Shown here: one piece after another, positions 15,897-23,635 of the stretch
Position numbering within the stretch: position 1 is the first letter of the stretch
Layout: each line of letters starts with the position of its first letter
Assembly (NCBI RefSeq): GCF_000577335.1
Contig: NZ_CBYL010000009.1
Location: forward strand, 1 to 64,000
DNA length: 64,000 bases
Direction of reading: 5' to 3'
Source of the DNA: Faecalispora jeddahensis
GTDB lineage: Bacteria > Bacillota > Clostridia > Oscillospirales > Acutalibacteraceae
Made by a program: the position numbers and the translations under genes
Notes under the pieces: model-generated
The model's input: the letters and a program-made list of their open reading frames with translations, nothing else
Told to the model about the DNA's origin: nothing
Databases searched by the model: none

Positions 15897-18554
15897 TTAG
15901 TTTTTCCTCAATATCTTTCGCTTTTCATTTTCTTTCTTACCAGATGTAGCCCCAAGCAGTGCTTTCTCCGCCTCCACCACGACAAATGGAACAAGCGAAA
16001 TCAGTGCAACTGCCACCCACTGGGCGCCGCTGAGGACCGCTGTTTTGAAAATCTGTGCCACCGGAGCCACCGCGATCACCGAAACCTGCATGATTGTGCA
16101 GATGACGGAAGCCACTAAGAGCTGCGGATTGCTGAGAAATCCGATGCGGAACAGAGAATGGGACGAACGCATGTTATAACTATGTACGATCTGAGAAAGA
16201 CTCAGTGTTGCGAACGCCATTGTTCGGCCGATGATCGGATAAGAGGGGTCCATGTCGAAAAACGCGCGGCCCACACTATAGGCCAGCAGGGCCAGAGCGC
16301 CGATCAAACATCCCTCTACTAAAATATTGTATCCCATCCCGCCCGCGAAAATGCTCTCATTTTGCCGATGTGGGGGTTGTTCCATCACATCATTTTCAAT
16401 CGGTTCCACCCCCAGCGCCAGGGCAGGCAGAGAATCGGTCACCAGGTTGATCCACAGCAGCTGAATGGCCAGAAGCGGCAGGGGCAGCTGCAGCAGAAAC
16501 GCCATAAACACGGTGAGGATCTCACCGATATTGCAGGAAATCAGGAAATGGATCGTTTTGCGGATATTCGCATAGATGCCGCGGCCCTCGCGCACTGCCT
16601 CGACGATCGTTGCAAAGTTGTCGTCGGTCAGCACCATATCCGCCGCGCCCTTCGCCACATCGGTGCCGGAAATACCCATGGCGCAGCCGATGTCGGCCGC
16701 CTTGAGCGCCGGAGCGTCGTTGACGCCGTCGCCCGTCATCGCCACGATCTCGCCGCGCTTCTGAAAGGCCTTGACGATACGAACCTTATGCTCCGGCGAC
16801 ACCCGGGCAAACACCGAATACTGGTAGATATTCCGCTCCAGGTCGCGCTGGTCCATCTGATCCAGCTGCTGGCCGGTGAGCGCTTTGTCCTCGGGGCCCA
16901 TCATACCCAGCTTCCCGGCAATCGCAATCGCCGTCGCCACATGGTCCCCGGTAATCATCACAGCGCGGATTCCCGCTTTCTTGCACAGGCGCACCGCACG
17001 CTCCGCTTCCGGACGCGGTGGATCGATCATGCCGATAAAGCCGCAGAATACCAGATCCTTCTCCCACTCATCTTCCGGCGGAAGCTGCTTCACATCGCGG
17101 TAGGCCACGCCGAGCACGCGCAGCGCGCGCGACGCCATCTGCTCGTTTCTGCGCTGCAGCTCGCGCCGCACCTGCTGATCCATCGGGGCGGTAAAGCTGC
17201 CGCCCTGGCAGGTGGTGCAGCGCTCCATCAACAGATCCGGCGCACCCTTTGTGATGATGCGGTACTGCTGATTGTCGAGCCGGTGTACCGTCGTCATCAT
17301 CTTGCGGGAAGACTGGAAGGGGATTTCGCGGACTCTGGGCATGCGGCGCTCCAGCTGATCTTTCGGCACGGGGGAAGCTGCCAGAAGCGCGGCCTCGGTT
17401 GGGTCGCCCTGTATTTTATCGCCCGAAACGGTGCAGTTGTTGCACAGCGCCGCCAGCTCCAAAATGCGTCTGGCCTGGGTATCCTGCTTCGTCAGCACGC
17501 CGTCGTAGCCGGCTACCTCTACCACCGTCATCTTGTTCTGCGTGAGCGTTCCGGTTTTATCCGAGCAGATGACACTGGCGCTGCCGAGCGTTTCCACGGC
17601 CGGCATGCGGCGCACAATGGCCCGGCAGTTTGCCATGCGGCGCACGCCCATGGCCAAAACGATCGTAACAACCGCCGGCAGCCCTTCGGGAATCGCGGCT
17701 ACCGCCAGGCTAATGGAAATCATGAACATATCCAGCGGCTCCACGCTCTGGATCAGCCCCATAATAAAGATCACCGCGCAGATTGCCAGCGCGCCGATGC
17801 CAAGCACCTTGCCCGTATGGGCCAGCCGCTTTTGCAGCGGGGTCTGGGGAGCTTCCTCCGAATGGATCATGTGGGCGATTTTGCCTACCTGTGTTTCCAT
17901 TCCGGTGGCAACCGCCACGCCTACGCCGCGCCCGGCCGCAACGCTGCTGCTGGAATACAGCATATTCTTGCGGTCGCCGAGCGGCGTTTTATCCCCGCAG
18001 ACAAGCTCCGCCGATTTTTCCACCGGCAGGGATTCGCCGGTCAGTGCGGATTCCTCCGCACGCAGGTTGTGCGCTTCCAGAATGCGCAGATCGGCCGGTA
18101 CGAAATCACCCTCCGTCAAAAACACGATATCGCCGGGAACGATCTCTTTCGAGGCGATTTTGACCCGCTTGCCGTCGCGCATCACAACAGATTCGGGCGA
18201 AGTAAGCTTCTTCAGCGCATCGATTGCCTTTTCGGCGCGGCTCTCCTGTGCCACACCGATCACCGCGTTGACGATGACGATGAGCAGAATGATGATGGGG
18301 TCTATATAATCACTGTCATGCCGGAACAGGGAGGTAAAAAACGAAACTGCCGCGGCAATCAGCAGGATAATGACCATAAAGTCTTTGAACTGCTCCAAAA
18401 ACTTTGCGATGAGGCCAGGCCGTTTGCCCTCCCGCAGTTCGTTCTGTCCGTATTCCCTACTCCGTTGTTCCACCTGCGGTACCGTAAGCCCCCGCTTGGG
18501 ATCTGTTTTTAACTGCCGGATACATTCCTCTCTGGACAAACTTTGCCACTCCAA
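15897..18554 (-). CDS. Calcium-transporting P-type ATPase
   Basis: An 885-residue P2A-type membrane ATPase that exports Ca2+ (or Mn2+) using ATP. Domains in order: N-terminal cation ATPase domain, actuator with ALTGESLPVEK (TGES, about 180), M4 with AAIPEGLPAVV (ion-site glutamate, about 290), phosphorylation site CSDKTGTLTQNK (about 330), nucleotide domain, hinge MTGDGVNDAPALK (about 610), M6 with LLWINLVTDSLPALALG, which supplies the N and D ligands, and C-terminal helices. Full length for the family. The start is TTG at 18554, with GGGAG 11 bases upstream; a downstream start is not excluded. It is monocistronic and diverges from sppA. Confidence 0.93.
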   Translation of the reverse strand: MEWQSLSREECIRQLKTDPKRGLTVPQVEQRSREYGQNELREGKRPGLIAKFLEQFKDFMVIILLIAAAVSFFTSLFRHDSDYIDPIIILLIVIVNAVIGVAQESRAEKAIDALKKLTSPESVVMRDGKRVKIASKEIVPGDIVFLTEGDFVPADLRILEAHNLRAEESALTGESLPVEKSAELVCGDKTPLGDRKNMLYSSSSVAAGRGVGVAVATGMETQVGKIAHMIHSEEAPQTPLQKRLAHTGKVLGIGALAICAVIFIMGLIQSVEPLDMFMISISLAVAAIPEGLPAVVTIVLAMGVRRMANCRAIVRRMPAVETLGSASVICSDKTGTLTQNKMTVVEVAGYDGVLTKQDTQARRILELAALCNNCTVSGDKIQGDPTEAALLAASPVPKDQLERRMPRVREIPFQSSRKMMTTVHRLDNQQYRIITKGAPDLLMERCTTCQGGSFTAPMDQQVRRELQRRNEQMASRALRVLGVAYRDVKQLPPEDEWEKDLVFCGFIGMIDPPRPEAERAVRLCKKAGIRAVMITGDHVATAIAIAGKLGMMGPEDKALTGQQLDQMDQRDLERNIYQYSVFARVSPEHKVRIVKAFQKRGEIVAMTGDGVNDAPALKAADIGCAMGISGTDVAKGAADMVLTDDNFATIVEAVREGRGIYANIRKTIHFLISCNIGEILTVFMAFLLQLPLPLLAIQLLWINLVTDSLPALALGVEPIENDVMEQPPHRQNESIFAGGMGYNILVEGCLIGALALLAYSVGRAFFDMDPSYPIIGRTMAFATLSLSQIVHSYNMRSSHSLFRIGFLSNPQLLVASVICTIMQVSVIAVAPVAQIFKTAVLSGAQWVAVALISLVPFVVVEAEKALLGATSGKKENEKRKILRKN

Positions 18555-18747
18555 AACAAATCAACTCCCGCTCTGATTTTCAGGCTTTCGCCCGCACCTG
18601 CCTTTGCATTGGTTATATATATTAACCCGGGTGGACGAAATAGAACTCTGCGCGGAGATTTGTCGGAATTCACCGGAAAACAGGATAAAACCTTGCAGAT
18701 CACCGCAAAAACGCTTTTGGACGTGTCCGGCAAAAGCGGGATTTCCC

Positions 18748-18777
18748 TTGACAAACAGCAGAAAAGCCCGATATGAT
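18748..18777 (+). promoter_or_regulatory. Promoter for sppA-RDD
   Basis: TTGACA (18748-18753) and TATGAT (18772-18777) with an 18-base spacer, about 55 bases upstream of the sppA start. Confidence 0.75.
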
Positions 18778-18839
18778 TAACGTGAGTGAAAACAAATTGA
18801 ACGAAGAGGGAATACCCCTTCAGAAAAGGTGGGTACAGC

Positions 18840-19835
18840 ATGAACAAAAAACAGATTACGGGATTGATTGCAGCCGCGCTCGTATTTGTATTTGTCTGCG
18901 GCTCCAGCATGGTGATTCGCAGCTTTGCGGGGCAGCAGGAAAACAACTATTTCGACAAACTGCTGAAAGCGTCCGAGGACGTTTCCAAAGATTTTCCAAC
19001 CAGCCCGTTCGTAGGCGTTGTTTCGGTGGAGGGCACCATTCAGGCTTCTTCCTCCACATCCTCCCTGTTCCCGACGGAGGGCTACGACCATAACAGAACC
19101 CTGAAGCTGATCGACAGCCTGGAGGCCGACCCAAACAACAAGGGAATCCTTCTGTACGTCAACTCGCCGGGCGGAAGCGTATACGAGAGCGACGAGCTGT
19201 ACCAGCGTCTGCTCAAATACAAAGAAAACACCGAGCGCCCGGTTTGGACCTATATGGCGAACATGGCGGCCTCCGGCGGATATTACATCTCTATGGCATC
19301 TGACAAGATCATCGCCAACAGCCAGACCTGGACCGGCTCGATCGGCGTCATTATCTCTTTGACGAATTACAAAGAGCTCATGGATAAAATAGGCGTAAAG
19401 AGCGTTCTGTTCACCAGCGGAAGAAATAAGGCCATGGGCAGCTCCACAGACATCATGACCGAAGAGCAGGAACAGATCTTCCAGTCCCTTGTGGATGAGC
19501 CTTACAACACCTTTGTCAGCATTGTGGCAAAGGGCCGCCATATGGACGAGGCCAAGGTGCGCGAGCTGGCGGACGGCAGAATCTACACCGCCAGGCAGGC
19601 CCGGGAAAACAAGCTGATCGACCAGGTCGCCGGTTACGAGGACGCCCAGGCGGAATTTGAGGAAGCGCTGGGCGATTCCGTGGAGTTTTATACTCCCACT
19701 TATTCCGCTTCGCCGTTTGCCTCTCTTTTTGCCATGGCGAAGGACTACACCCGCAGCGACGCGGATAAGCTGGCCGACCTGATGGAAATCAAAGAGAGCG
19801 GGGTGCCGATGTACTATGCAGCCATTGGAGAATAA
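18840..19835 (+). CDS. sppA: Signal peptide peptidase SppA (S49 serine protease)
   Basis: A 331-residue membrane-anchored protease that digests cleaved signal peptides. A single N-terminal transmembrane anchor (about residues 6-28) precedes the S49 domain. The catalytic serine is S145 in NMAASGGYYIS and the general-base lysine is K197 in SGRNKAMGSS; GSVYESDELY lies in the substrate groove. The size is that of the short, single-domain SppA of Gram-positives. AAAGGTGGG precedes the ATG. It overlaps the downstream RDD gene by 20 bases, so the two are coupled. Confidence 0.92.
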   Translation: MNKKQITGLIAAALVFVFVCGSSMVIRSFAGQQENNYFDKLLKASEDVSKDFPTSPFVGVVSVEGTIQASSSTSSLFPTEGYDHNRTLKLIDSLEADPNNKGILLYVNSPGGSVYESDELYQRLLKYKENTERPVWTYMANMAASGGYYISMASDKIIANSQTWTGSIGVIISLTNYKELMDKIGVKSVLFTSGRNKAMGSSTDIMTEEQEQIFQSLVDEPYNTFVSIVAKGRHMDEAKVRELADGRIYTARQARENKLIDQVAGYEDAQAEFEEALGDSVEFYTPTYSASPFASLFAMAKDYTRSDADKLADLMEIKESGVPMYYAAIGE

Positions 19836-20475
19836 CACAGCCACCCCCGGCGGATTTTTCGTCCGCCTGACGGCCTACCTGATCGATCTTTTGCTGATCG
19901 GCACAATCCTTACGCTGACAGTCCGCCTGCCGCTGATGATGGTGCAGATGCTAAACCCCGCCTCGTGGTTCTTAAGCCCCATCCTCTTCCGCTTCAGCCC
20001 GTACGATATTTTTCTGTACCTGGCTGGATCGGCCTATTTTATCGTGATGACCTACCTAACCGGCGCAACCGTGGGCAAACGCCTGATGAACCTGCGCGTC
20101 GTCGCCTGCGATGACAGCAAGCTGACATTTGTCAACGTCCTTTACCGTGAAACCATCGGGCGCTATCTTTCGTCTCTTCTGTTCATCGGGTACCTGATGA
20201 TCGGAGCCAGCGAAACGAAGCAGGGGCTCCACGACCGCCTGTGCGACACCCAAGTGATTTACACCTGCAAGTGCCGGCCCGTTGTCTATGGGAAAGCGTC
20301 CCCGGTCTATGGATACGGCACAGCCCCGGCCTCTGCCGCCGCCGTTCCCTCCGCTCCGGTTTCGTACCGCCCCTACGGGCAGGCAGAGCCCGAGACCGCT
20401 CCCGAGCTGCCGGAACAGACGCCGCCCGATGAAACGGAAGCCCCGGCAGCACCGCAGGAGCAGGAGCCGAAATAA
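19816..20475 (+). CDS. RDD family membrane protein
   Basis: A 219-residue inner-membrane protein with three predicted helices in an RDD domain: RLTAYLIDLLLIG (the R and D of the family name, about 17-29), a second helix around residues 65-80 and a third around 115-130 in YLSSLLFIGYLM. Residues about 155-219 are a soluble tail rich in Pro, Ala and Glu ending in EEPK-like charge. RDD proteins are membrane proteins of mostly unknown role; some move Na+ or compatible solutes. Pairing with SppA recurs in Clostridia as far as I recall, but the link is not explained. Confidence 0.85.
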   Translation: MQPLENNTATPGGFFVRLTAYLIDLLLIGTILTLTVRLPLMMVQMLNPASWFLSPILFRFSPYDIFLYLAGSAYFIVMTYLTGATVGKRLMNLRVVACDDSKLTFVNVLYRETIGRYLSSLLFIGYLMIGASETKQGLHDRLCDTQVIYTCKCRPVVYGKASPVYGYGTAPASAAAVPSAPVSYRPYGQAEPETAPELPEQTPPDETEAPAAPQEQEPK

Positions 20476-20500
20476 CACGGAATAACACGCCGCAATTGAC

Positions 20501-20558
20501 AACGCACCCCATTCGTCAGAGACAGGGAATCTCTGTCTGACGAATGGGGTGCGTTTTT
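20501..20558 (+). terminator. Terminator of sppA-RDD
   Basis: A very long stem (about 21 base pairs, AACGCACCCCATTCGTCAGA with its complement at 20533-20554) is followed by five T, 25 bases after the RDD stop. Confidence 0.92.
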
Positions 20559-20732
20559 CTGTTTGCCGGATCATTTTTTAAAGAGCTTTTTCCGATAGCT
20601 GTTTTTCCTTTTTATCAAAGGATGGATTGGACGCATCAAAGTTTTTGCTGCCGGAATAAATCGGCGGTTCTTCGCAGACCTCCCTCAAACGTGCGAAATG
20701 CAGCAAAATCACCCTACTGCGCAGGGAGCTCC

Positions 20733-21746
20733 TTATTCATTCGCCAGTATGTCTGCCGCGTGTCTTTTCCGGTATTCATGGGCGGTGACATTTTCGTACC
20801 TTTTAAAAACCTTGCTGAAATAATTGCTCTCACTGTACCCCAGCCGGAACGCCACATCCGCGGTGCTCATGTTGGTAAAGATCAGGTACATTTTGGCGAG
20901 AGCGAGCTTTCGGATATGCAGATATTCCATCACGCTCATACTCAGATACTGCTGAAACAGCCGGCTTAAATACCCCTGGCTGATGTTGCAGGCCCGCGTG
21001 ATGACAGCCAGACTCAGGTCTCCCTTGATCCGCAGATTGATAAAGCGGAAGACGTCCTCTAAAATTTCGCACCGGCTGACAGCCGCCTGCTGAAACACAT
21101 AGTTCATCACATCGAACAGCCACATCTCCCAGCTTTTCGAATTCCGCGCAAAAATCTCGTTGATGGGGAAAAGCCTTTCGCACGCCGCTCCGTCAGGGTT
21201 CAATCCCGGCACCAGACCGAGCAGGCTTTCCCCCATCTGAAAAAAGCATTCCGTCAGCCGCCGCTGATCCTTATCGACACATATTTGCCGCACAAGCTCC
21301 GGTACGGCATAATACATCCCTCGAAAATCGTGCTGATTCAAACACCGTGACAGAAGGTTGATCTGCTGCGCGGTTCCCTGGTGATATTTCGCAAACTCCT
21401 CCAGCAGCGCGCGCAGAGTGCTGAACGCGATCGGTTTTGACAGATATTCCTGAGCGGCGGACCGAAGCACTCCCCGGGCAAACTCAAAATCGCGGCAGAC
21501 AGAAACCATGTAAATCGATATGTCCGGATGATATTTATGAATTCTTTTACATGCCTCGATCCCCGACATGCCGACCATCTCCATATCCAGAAACACAATA
21601 TCAATCGGGTCCCGCCGGCAGCATTCAACGGCCTCCTCGCCGCTCCCCACACTGTGCACCACTTGGAAATTCGGGATTCTGGAGATCATCAGGCGCATCG
21701 CATCCCGCATCATCTGTTCATCATCTGCTACCAATACGCGATACAT
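20733..21746 (-). CDS. Response regulator, AraC-type DNA-binding output
   Basis: A 337-residue regulator: receiver domain (1-120) with acidic pocket VADDEQM, phospho-acceptor D54 in VFLDMEM and the lysine in YLSKPIAF; a middle linker of about 100 residues; and two AraC helix-turn-helix motifs at the C-terminus (ACNISQGYLSRLFQQYL and VAFRLGYSESNYFSKVFKRY). The stop of the PocR sensor gene and this start are directly adjacent. Together with the diol dehydratase and shell gene upstream it probably activates that operon. The receiver looks intact even though its partner kinase does not. Confidence 0.9.
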   Translation of the reverse strand: MYRVLVADDEQMMRDAMRLMISRIPNFQVVHSVGSGEEAVECCRRDPIDIVFLDMEMVGMSGIEACKRIHKYHPDISIYMVSVCRDFEFARGVLRSAAQEYLSKPIAFSTLRALLEEFAKYHQGTAQQINLLSRCLNQHDFRGMYYAVPELVRQICVDKDQRRLTECFFQMGESLLGLVPGLNPDGAACERLFPINEIFARNSKSWEMWLFDVMNYVFQQAAVSRCEILEDVFRFINLRIKGDLSLAVITRACNISQGYLSRLFQQYLSMSVMEYLHIRKLALAKMYLIFTNMSTADVAFRLGYSESNYFSKVFKRYENVTAHEYRKRHAADILANE

Positions 21747-23057
21747 TTACAATATCCTTTCATCAATCTCTTTGGGATATCTGATAATCGATGCCGTTCC
21801 CTTTCCCGGATAATTCTGGATGGAAACGTCATATTGCTCGCCAAACGCGGCAATCAGGCGCATACGCGCATTGTTGATTCCGATTTCCGCCAATTCTTTC
21901 TGCCGTTTCCCCTGATACTGCCCTGCCAGCTTTGAAACAGTTTTGGCATCGATTCCGGGCCCGTTGTCCTTCACCCGAATCAGCACATCTTCATTCTGAT
22001 AGCGTATGGAAATAGAGATATGGCCGGGTTCGCGTTTCTGCGCGATGCCGTAGTCCAAAGCGCGTTCCACGAACGGGAGGAGGATGGTCCGGGGAATGAG
22101 CTGCATCGAAAGTTCGTCCTCCATTTGAACGGACCACGAAAGCCGTTCGCCCAAACGCACCTTTTGAATCTGTAAATAACGCTCCAGTGTTTCACATTCT
22201 TCCGCCACGGTTGAAACCGGACTGTTATCGATCAGCGTTGCATAAAGAAAATCGGAGAACAGGGTAATGATCTCATTCGTTCGGGGCGCCTCCTCCAAAA
22301 CGGAAAGGCTCGAGATCGTACTCAGGCAGCGAAAAACAAAGACAGGATTCGTCTGGGCGCGCAGCGCGCTGAGTTCCATGCTTTTCAGCCGGCTTTCCTT
22401 TTCCATCCGCTTCTGCTGCTCGCTGAGGCTTTGAATCTCTTGATTGAGAAGATCCGTCTGCTGCAGGCGCGCGATCTCTTTTTCCGCGAACTGGTTAATG
22501 ATGAGGGAAACCAGATCCGCCAGATTGGTAAACTGTTCGTAGCTGATTTCGGGAACCTGCTCGAACAGCACCTGAAGCTCCTTGTCCTGCTCCCAATCAT
22601 CCCTTTGGCCGGACAAAATCGTCGCAAGCCGGGGAAGCTCCGGCGGAGCATCGCTGCAGCGAAACTGCCCGCCCAGCACGCCGCCCAGATATTGCCCCTG
22701 AATGATGACGGGAACCGCAACCTCCAGCAGCCCGCACGGGCAGAAGAAAACGTTCCGCTTTCGGGTGACCACGGCCTGAATAGAGCCGAACGCATCCGAC
22801 TGCTTGCATCTTTGCCCGGAGCCTTGTCCGTTGCGCACACGCTGGCAAAACGGCGTAAAAGCCGTCATCTGCGTGATCGGTTCCCCGCGATAATCCACGG
22901 TGACAAAGGCCAGCCCCGTGGCGCGCGCGATCTGATTCTGAATTTCCTCCAGCATCTCTTTTCCCAGCAGATTCTGAATGTTCATCTCATCTTTTGGTAT
23001 CCTGCTTTTTACCGGCATGCTCTGTGTGGAAATGGACTGGTATTCGATTTTTTCCAT
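21747..23057 (-). CDS. PocR-domain sensor, LytS/YesM-type histidine kinase lacking key residues
   Basis: A 436-residue cytosolic sensor. Residues about 28-150 form a PocR ligand-binding domain, with cysteines C71, C84, C106 and C108 in the usual places; PocR of the pdu system senses 1,2-propanediol. A coiled-coil linker (about 190-230) leads to a His_kinase-like segment. There the canonical NPHFLFN reads NPVFVFR, so the phospho-acceptor histidine is V239, and the ATP-lid N-box VENA reads VERA (R332). The glycine box VKDNGPGI is kept. It should therefore not autophosphorylate in the normal way. It may signal by binding the regulator encoded next or act with another kinase. No transmembrane helix is visible. 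Confidence 0.88.
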   Translation of the reverse strand: MEKIEYQSISTQSMPVKSRIPKDEMNIQNLLGKEMLEEIQNQIARATGLAFVTVDYRGEPITQMTAFTPFCQRVRNGQGSGQRCKQSDAFGSIQAVVTRKRNVFFCPCGLLEVAVPVIIQGQYLGGVLGGQFRCSDAPPELPRLATILSGQRDDWEQDKELQVLFEQVPEISYEQFTNLADLVSLIINQFAEKEIARLQQTDLLNQEIQSLSEQQKRMEKESRLKSMELSALRAQTNPVFVFRCLSTISSLSVLEEAPRTNEIITLFSDFLYATLIDNSPVSTVAEECETLERYLQIQKVRLGERLSWSVQMEDELSMQLIPRTILLPFVERALDYGIAQKREPGHISISIRYQNEDVLIRVKDNGPGIDAKTVSKLAGQYQGKRQKELAEIGINNARMRLIAAFGEQYDVSIQNYPGKGTASIIRYPKEIDERIL

Positions 23058-23254
23058 ATGGCATATCTCCCCTATATCAAGAACAATGCGGTTGTTGTTG
23101 TAATCATTCTATCATATAGAAAGAAATTTTAAATTAAAAAATGTGGATTGCAGAAATTAAGTTACAGGCCCCCATAACAAGACTGTAACGCCATATAAGC
23201 CCTTGCGTGATTTTGGAATTTCACCCGCAAAGGCTTTCTCTTCTATGCCGGGCC

Positions 23255-23285
23255 GCCGGAGCCGGACCCTGCGTCTGGCTCCGGC
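23255..23285. promoter_or_regulatory. GC-rich hairpin between the shell gene and the PocR sensor
   Basis: GCCGGAGCCGGAC and GTCTGGCTCCGGC form a 13-base stem with one G-T or A-C position. No T run follows, so it more likely slows transcription or protects the dehydratase-shell mRNA end than ends it. It may reduce expression of the sensor genes relative to the enzyme. Confidence 0.5.
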
Positions 23286-23307
23286 ACAGCCGGTGCATAG
23301 CAAGAAT

Positions 23308-23598
23308 TTATTTAGAGGTTTCGTTTACTCTGGGAATCAGCTTTTCCGTGTCTGTATGCGGCCTGGGAATGACATGAGTGGAGATGACCTCCCCCACCGC
23401 TCTTGCCGCGGTGGCCCCGGCATCAACAGACGCCTTGACCGCCCCCACGTCGCCGCGCACCATGACGGTGACAAGGCCGGAACCGATTTTTTCAAAGCCC
23501 GCAAAATCCACATTCGCGGCCTTCACCATCGCGTCTACGGCTTCCACCGCGCCTACAAATCCTTTTGTTTCAATCATACCCAATGCATCAAAAGTCAT
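23308..23598 (-). CDS. BMC-H microcompartment shell protein (PduA/EutM-like)
   Basis: A 96-residue single BMC domain that forms hexagonal tiles of a bacterial microcompartment shell. It begins with [21 protein letters not shown], the typical first strand and helix, has the pore loop [10 protein letters not shown] (GSG lining as in PduA), then [16 protein letters not shown] and ends [21 protein letters not shown] precedes the ATG. It lies 37 bases after the glycyl radical enzyme and is surely co-transcribed. It is the only shell gene in the window; the pentameric vertex protein and trimeric tiles needed for a closed shell must be elsewhere. Confidence 0.95.
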   Translation of the reverse strand: MTFDALGMIETKGFVGAVEAVDAMVKAANVDFAGFEKIGSGLVTVMVRGDVGAVKASVDAGATAARAVGEVISTHVIPRPHTDTEKLIPRVNETSK

Positions 23599-23635
23599 CG
23601 CAATTCCTCCTTTGTTTCCTCAAAAGTACGAGTGA

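Noticed and set aside
16362-18512. 716-codon plus-strand frame opposite the calcium ATPase
   Set aside because: It is the antisense shadow of a clear P-type ATPase gene, and its His/Arg/Gln-rich sequence is typical of such shadows.
20580-20732. Possible small gene between the terminator and the response regulator
   Set aside because: No frame with a ribosome site; sequence looks like plain spacer.
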